Source: an uncultured Odoribacter sp.
GTDB lineage: Bacteria; Bacteroidota; Bacteroidia; Bacteroidales; Marinifilaceae
Direction: 5' to 3'
Assembly (NCBI GenBank): GCA_900544025.1
Contig: UQTM01000019.1
Coordinates: 1 to 52,757 of the forward strand
Length of the DNA stretch: 52,757 nt
Numbering within the stretch: the first letter of the stretch is position 1; every line of letters starts with the position of its first letter. Shown piece by piece: positions 50,586 to 52,757 of this stretch. A program made the translations under genes and the position numbers. Below the pieces are notes generated by a model. That model saw only the letters and a list, made by a program, of their open reading frames with translations, was not told the DNA's origin and made no database searches.

Positions 50586-52544
50586 ATGAGCGAAGAGACA
50601 GAGAAAATGAATAAAGAGTATTCCGCCGATAGTATTCAGGTACTGGAAGGTTTGGAAGCTGTGAGAATGCGTCCCTCTATGTATATTGGAGATGTGAACT
50701 CCAGAGGATTGCATCATCTGGTATATGAAGTGGTGGACAACTCCATCGACGAGGCTTTGGCAGGGTATTGCAGCCATATACAAGTGTTTATAAACGAGGA
50801 CAACTCTATCACCGTGAGGGATAACGGCCGTGGTATTCCGACGGCACGCCATAGTAAGGAAAACAGATCGGCATTGGAAGTCGTGCTCACCGTGTTGCAT
50901 GCGGGAGGTAAGTTCGACAAAGATTCCTATAAAGTGTCTGGTGGTTTGCACGGAGTGGGTGTATCTTGTGTAAATGCCTTATCCACGAAACTGATTGCCG
51001 AGATTCACCGGGAAGGTAAAATCTGGAAACAGGAATTCTGTAAAGGTGCTCCTACCGGAGATATACAAATTATCGGCGAAACAGACCGTACCGGAACGAC
51101 AATCACCTTTAAGCCGGACGATTCTATTTTCTATGTAACGGAATACAAATACGATATTCTTTCCGCCCGTTTGCGGGAATTGGCTTATTTGAATAAGGGA
51201 ATCCGCTTATCGATCACCGATAAAAGGGAACTCGATCCCGAAACGAACGAGCCTCGTCACGAGGTGTTCTATTCTGAGAAAGGATTGAGCGAATTTGTAG
51301 AATATATCGACAATAACCGTGAAAAACTGATCGACGAAACCATTGCAATCTCTACCGAAAAGAACGGCATTCCGATGGAAGTAGCCCTGCACTATAATAC
51401 AGGGTTTACTGAAAATGTATTTTCGTATGTCAATAATATCAATACGATAGAAGGCGGTTCGCATCTTGCCGGATTTAAACGGGCTTTGACCTCTACCTTA
51501 AAAAATTATGCCGAGAGCCACAATATGCTTTCTAAGCTGAAATTCGATATTAACAGCGATGACTTCCGTGAAGGTTTGACGGCTGTGGTGTCGGTAAAAG
51601 TGGCCGAGCCCCAGTTCGAGGGACAGACTAAAACCAAATTGGGAAATACGGAAGTAGGAACGGCTGTGTCGCAGGCAGTTTCAAACGTATTGACGAATTA
51701 TCTGGAAGAACATCCGAAAGATGCGAAAGCGATTGTAGATAAAGTGATTTTAGCCGCTACTGCCCGTCATGCAGCCCGGAAAGCCAGAGAAATGGTGCAA
51801 CGGAAGACCGTGTTGTCCGGTTCGGGGCTACCCGGTAAGCTGGCCGACTGTTCGGATAACAATCCGGAGAATTGCGAGATCTTTTTGGTCGAGGGAGACT
51901 CGGCAGGAGGTACGGCAAAGCAGGGGCGTGACCGTAAATTTCAGGCCATATTGCCTTTGCGCGGTAAAATCCTGAATGTGGAGAAGGCTATGCAGCACCG
52001 TGTGTTTGAAAGCGAGGAAATCAAGATTATTTTTCAGGCTTTGGGAATCACGATCGGTACTTTAGAGGATAGCAAAGAAGTGAATCTGGAGAAAATCCGC
52101 TATCATAAAATCGTTATTATGGCCGATGCCGATGTCGATGGAGCCCATATCGCTACTTTGATTATGACTTTGTTCTTCCGGTATATGAAGACGGTGATCG
52201 AGCACGGTTACTTATATATCGCCACTCCTCCGCTTTATTCTGTGAAGAAAGGTAAAGATCAGCGTTATTGCTGGACAGAGGAGCAGCGGTTGCAGTTGAT
52301 ACAGGAAATGGGTAATGGAAAAGAAAGCAGCCTGCATATCCAGCGCTATAAAGGTTTGGGTGAAATGACCGCCCAGCAGTTGTGGGACACTACAATGTCG
52401 CCCGAAGTGCGCACCTTGCGTCAGGTTTCCATCGAGAATGCAGCAGAAGCCGATCGTATTTTCTCGATGCTTATGGGAGATGATGTACCGCCACGGCGGC
52501 AATTTATCGAGCAGAACGCAACCTATGCGACGATCGATGCTTAA
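50586..52544 (+). CDS. gyrB: DNA gyrase subunit B
   Basis: ATPase subunit of type II topoisomerase introducing negative supercoils; 652 aa, typical of the short Bacteroidota GyrB. GHKL ATPase: VVDNSIDEALAGYC, VRDNGRGIPT and GGLHGVGVSCVNALS. TOPRIM: LVEGDSAGGTAKQGRDRKFQ (about 435) and MADADVDGAHIATL (about 512). The C-terminal RYKGLGEMTAQQLWDTTM completes the family. ParE is possible but PLRGKILNVEKA and the surrounding motifs are GyrB-like. There is an alternative ATG at codon 8. Confidence 0.95.
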   Translation: MSEETEKMNKEYSADSIQVLEGLEAVRMRPSMYIGDVNSRGLHHLVYEVVDNSIDEALAGYCSHIQVFINEDNSITVRDNGRGIPTARHSKENRSALEVVLTVLHAGGKFDKDSYKVSGGLHGVGVSCVNALSTKLIAEIHREGKIWKQEFCKGAPTGDIQIIGETDRTGTTITFKPDDSIFYVTEYKYDILSARLRELAYLNKGIRLSITDKRELDPETNEPRHEVFYSEKGLSEFVEYIDNNREKLIDETIAISTEKNGIPMEVALHYNTGFTENVFSYVNNINTIEGGSHLAGFKRALTSTLKNYAESHNMLSKLKFDINSDDFREGLTAVVSVKVAEPQFEGQTKTKLGNTEVGTAVSQAVSNVLTNYLEEHPKDAKAIVDKVILAATARHAARKAREMVQRKTVLSGSGLPGKLADCSDNNPENCEIFLVEGDSAGGTAKQGRDRKFQAILPLRGKILNVEKAMQHRVFESEEIKIIFQALGITIGTLEDSKEVNLEKIRYHKIVIMADADVDGAHIATLIMTLFFRYMKTVIEHGYLYIATPPLYSVKKGKDQRYCWTEEQRLQLIQEMGNGKESSLHIQRYKGLGEMTAQQLWDTTMSPEVRTLRQVSIENAAEADRIFSMLMGDDVPPRRQFIEQNATYATIDA

Positions 52545-52550
52545 TATATA

Positions 52551-52576
52551 AAAGAGTGCAGTAGCACTCTTTTTTT
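52551..52576 (+). terminator. Intrinsic terminator of gyrB
   Basis: Stem AAAGAGTGC/GCACTCTTT (52551-52559 and 52564-52572) with loop AGTA and a T run. Confidence 0.85.
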
Positions 52577-52578
52577 CT

Positions 52579-52586
52579 TATATTTG
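52579..52586 (+). promoter_or_regulatory. Promoter -7 box of the LOG-family gene (TATATTTG)
   Basis: TAnnTTTG match ending five bases before the ATG at 52592, overlapping the gyrB terminator tail; it predicts a leaderless or nearly leaderless message. Confidence 0.5.
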
Positions 52587-52591
52587 AAATT

Positions 52592-52757
52592 ATGTATATT
52601 GGTGTATTTTGTGCTTCTGCCGATCATATCCAGGAGGCTTATTTCAGAGATGCTGCCGCATTAGGCGAGGGGATTGCCAAACGCGGATGGAATTTAGTGT
52701 ATGGCGGAACAAATGGCGGTTTGATGCATAAACCGGCGGAAGCCGTTCTCGCCCATG
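52592..52757 (+). CDS. LOG/TIGR00730 family Rossmann-fold protein, N-terminal part
   Basis: 55 residues before the window ends, starting MYIGVFCASADHIQEAYFRD. The opening beta strand VFCAS and the later LVYGGTNGGLM are the nucleotide-binding pieces of LOG (cytokinin riboside 5'-monophosphate phosphoribohydrolase-like) proteins, which cleave AMP-type nucleotides or relatives. The catalytic PGGxGTxxE motif would lie beyond the end and cannot be checked. A TATATTTG box lies just ahead. Confidence 0.75.
   Translation, partial: MYIGVFCASADHIQEAYFRDAAALGEGIAKRGWNLVYGGTNGGLMHKPAEAVLAH

Overview
The window comes from a chromosome of the Bacteroidota, most likely a gut Bacteroidales. Almost every transcription unit is preceded by the Bacteroidota -7 box TAnnTTTG (for example TATCTTTG or TATATTTG) and Shine-Dalgarno sequences are largely absent. 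Lipoproteins, a GH20 hexosaminidase, TlpA-like thioredoxins, HppA and DUF3810 also fit this group. I cannot name the genus.

Layout. 1-119: a fragment that does not belong, coding in another frame for the C-terminus of an ABC-F ATPase with Firmicutes-like GC-rich codons, joined to a truncated RND membrane-fusion lipoprotein (112-996). 1239-8306: cysteine synthase, D-lactate dehydrogenase, a queuosine-precursor transporter under a preQ1-I riboswitch, a Dabb protein, a 51-aa membrane peptide, a dicarboxylate/cation symporter and an M13 peptidase lipoprotein. 8361-15956: a remnant of a MutS-like gene, a CPA2 antiporter with a C-terminal USP-like part, a DUF3810 protease-like membrane protein, a three-heme cytochrome c peroxidase, a pabB-pabC pair and a TRIC-type channel. 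15963-33529: an orphan sensor histidine kinase, uvrA, an NSS transporter, guaA, an esterase-nrnA-DUF1904-hexosaminidase run, a MarR regulator, and pepD with free methionine sulfoxide reductase.

34430-39160 is an AT-rich accessory segment. It holds two tightly coupled operons: (a) on the minus strand, a frameshifted GNAT acetyltransferase, a class II aminoacyl-tRNA-synthetase-like protein lacking the motif 3 arginine, and an AraC-type regulator; (b) on the plus strand, a fused zinc-ribbon/AraC/GyrI-like regulator and a QueG-like double [4Fe-4S] protein. These operons are the best candidates for an undescribed system.

39413-52757 returns to core-type genes: two tandem DUF5106/thioredoxin proteins, a TPR lipoprotein, ygiQ and rimO in divergent orientation, a META-domain lipoprotein, bacterioferritin with a membrane pyrophosphatase, gyrB, and the start of a LOG/TIGR00730 protein cut by the window end. 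No tRNA, rRNA, CRISPR array, transposase or integrase was seen.
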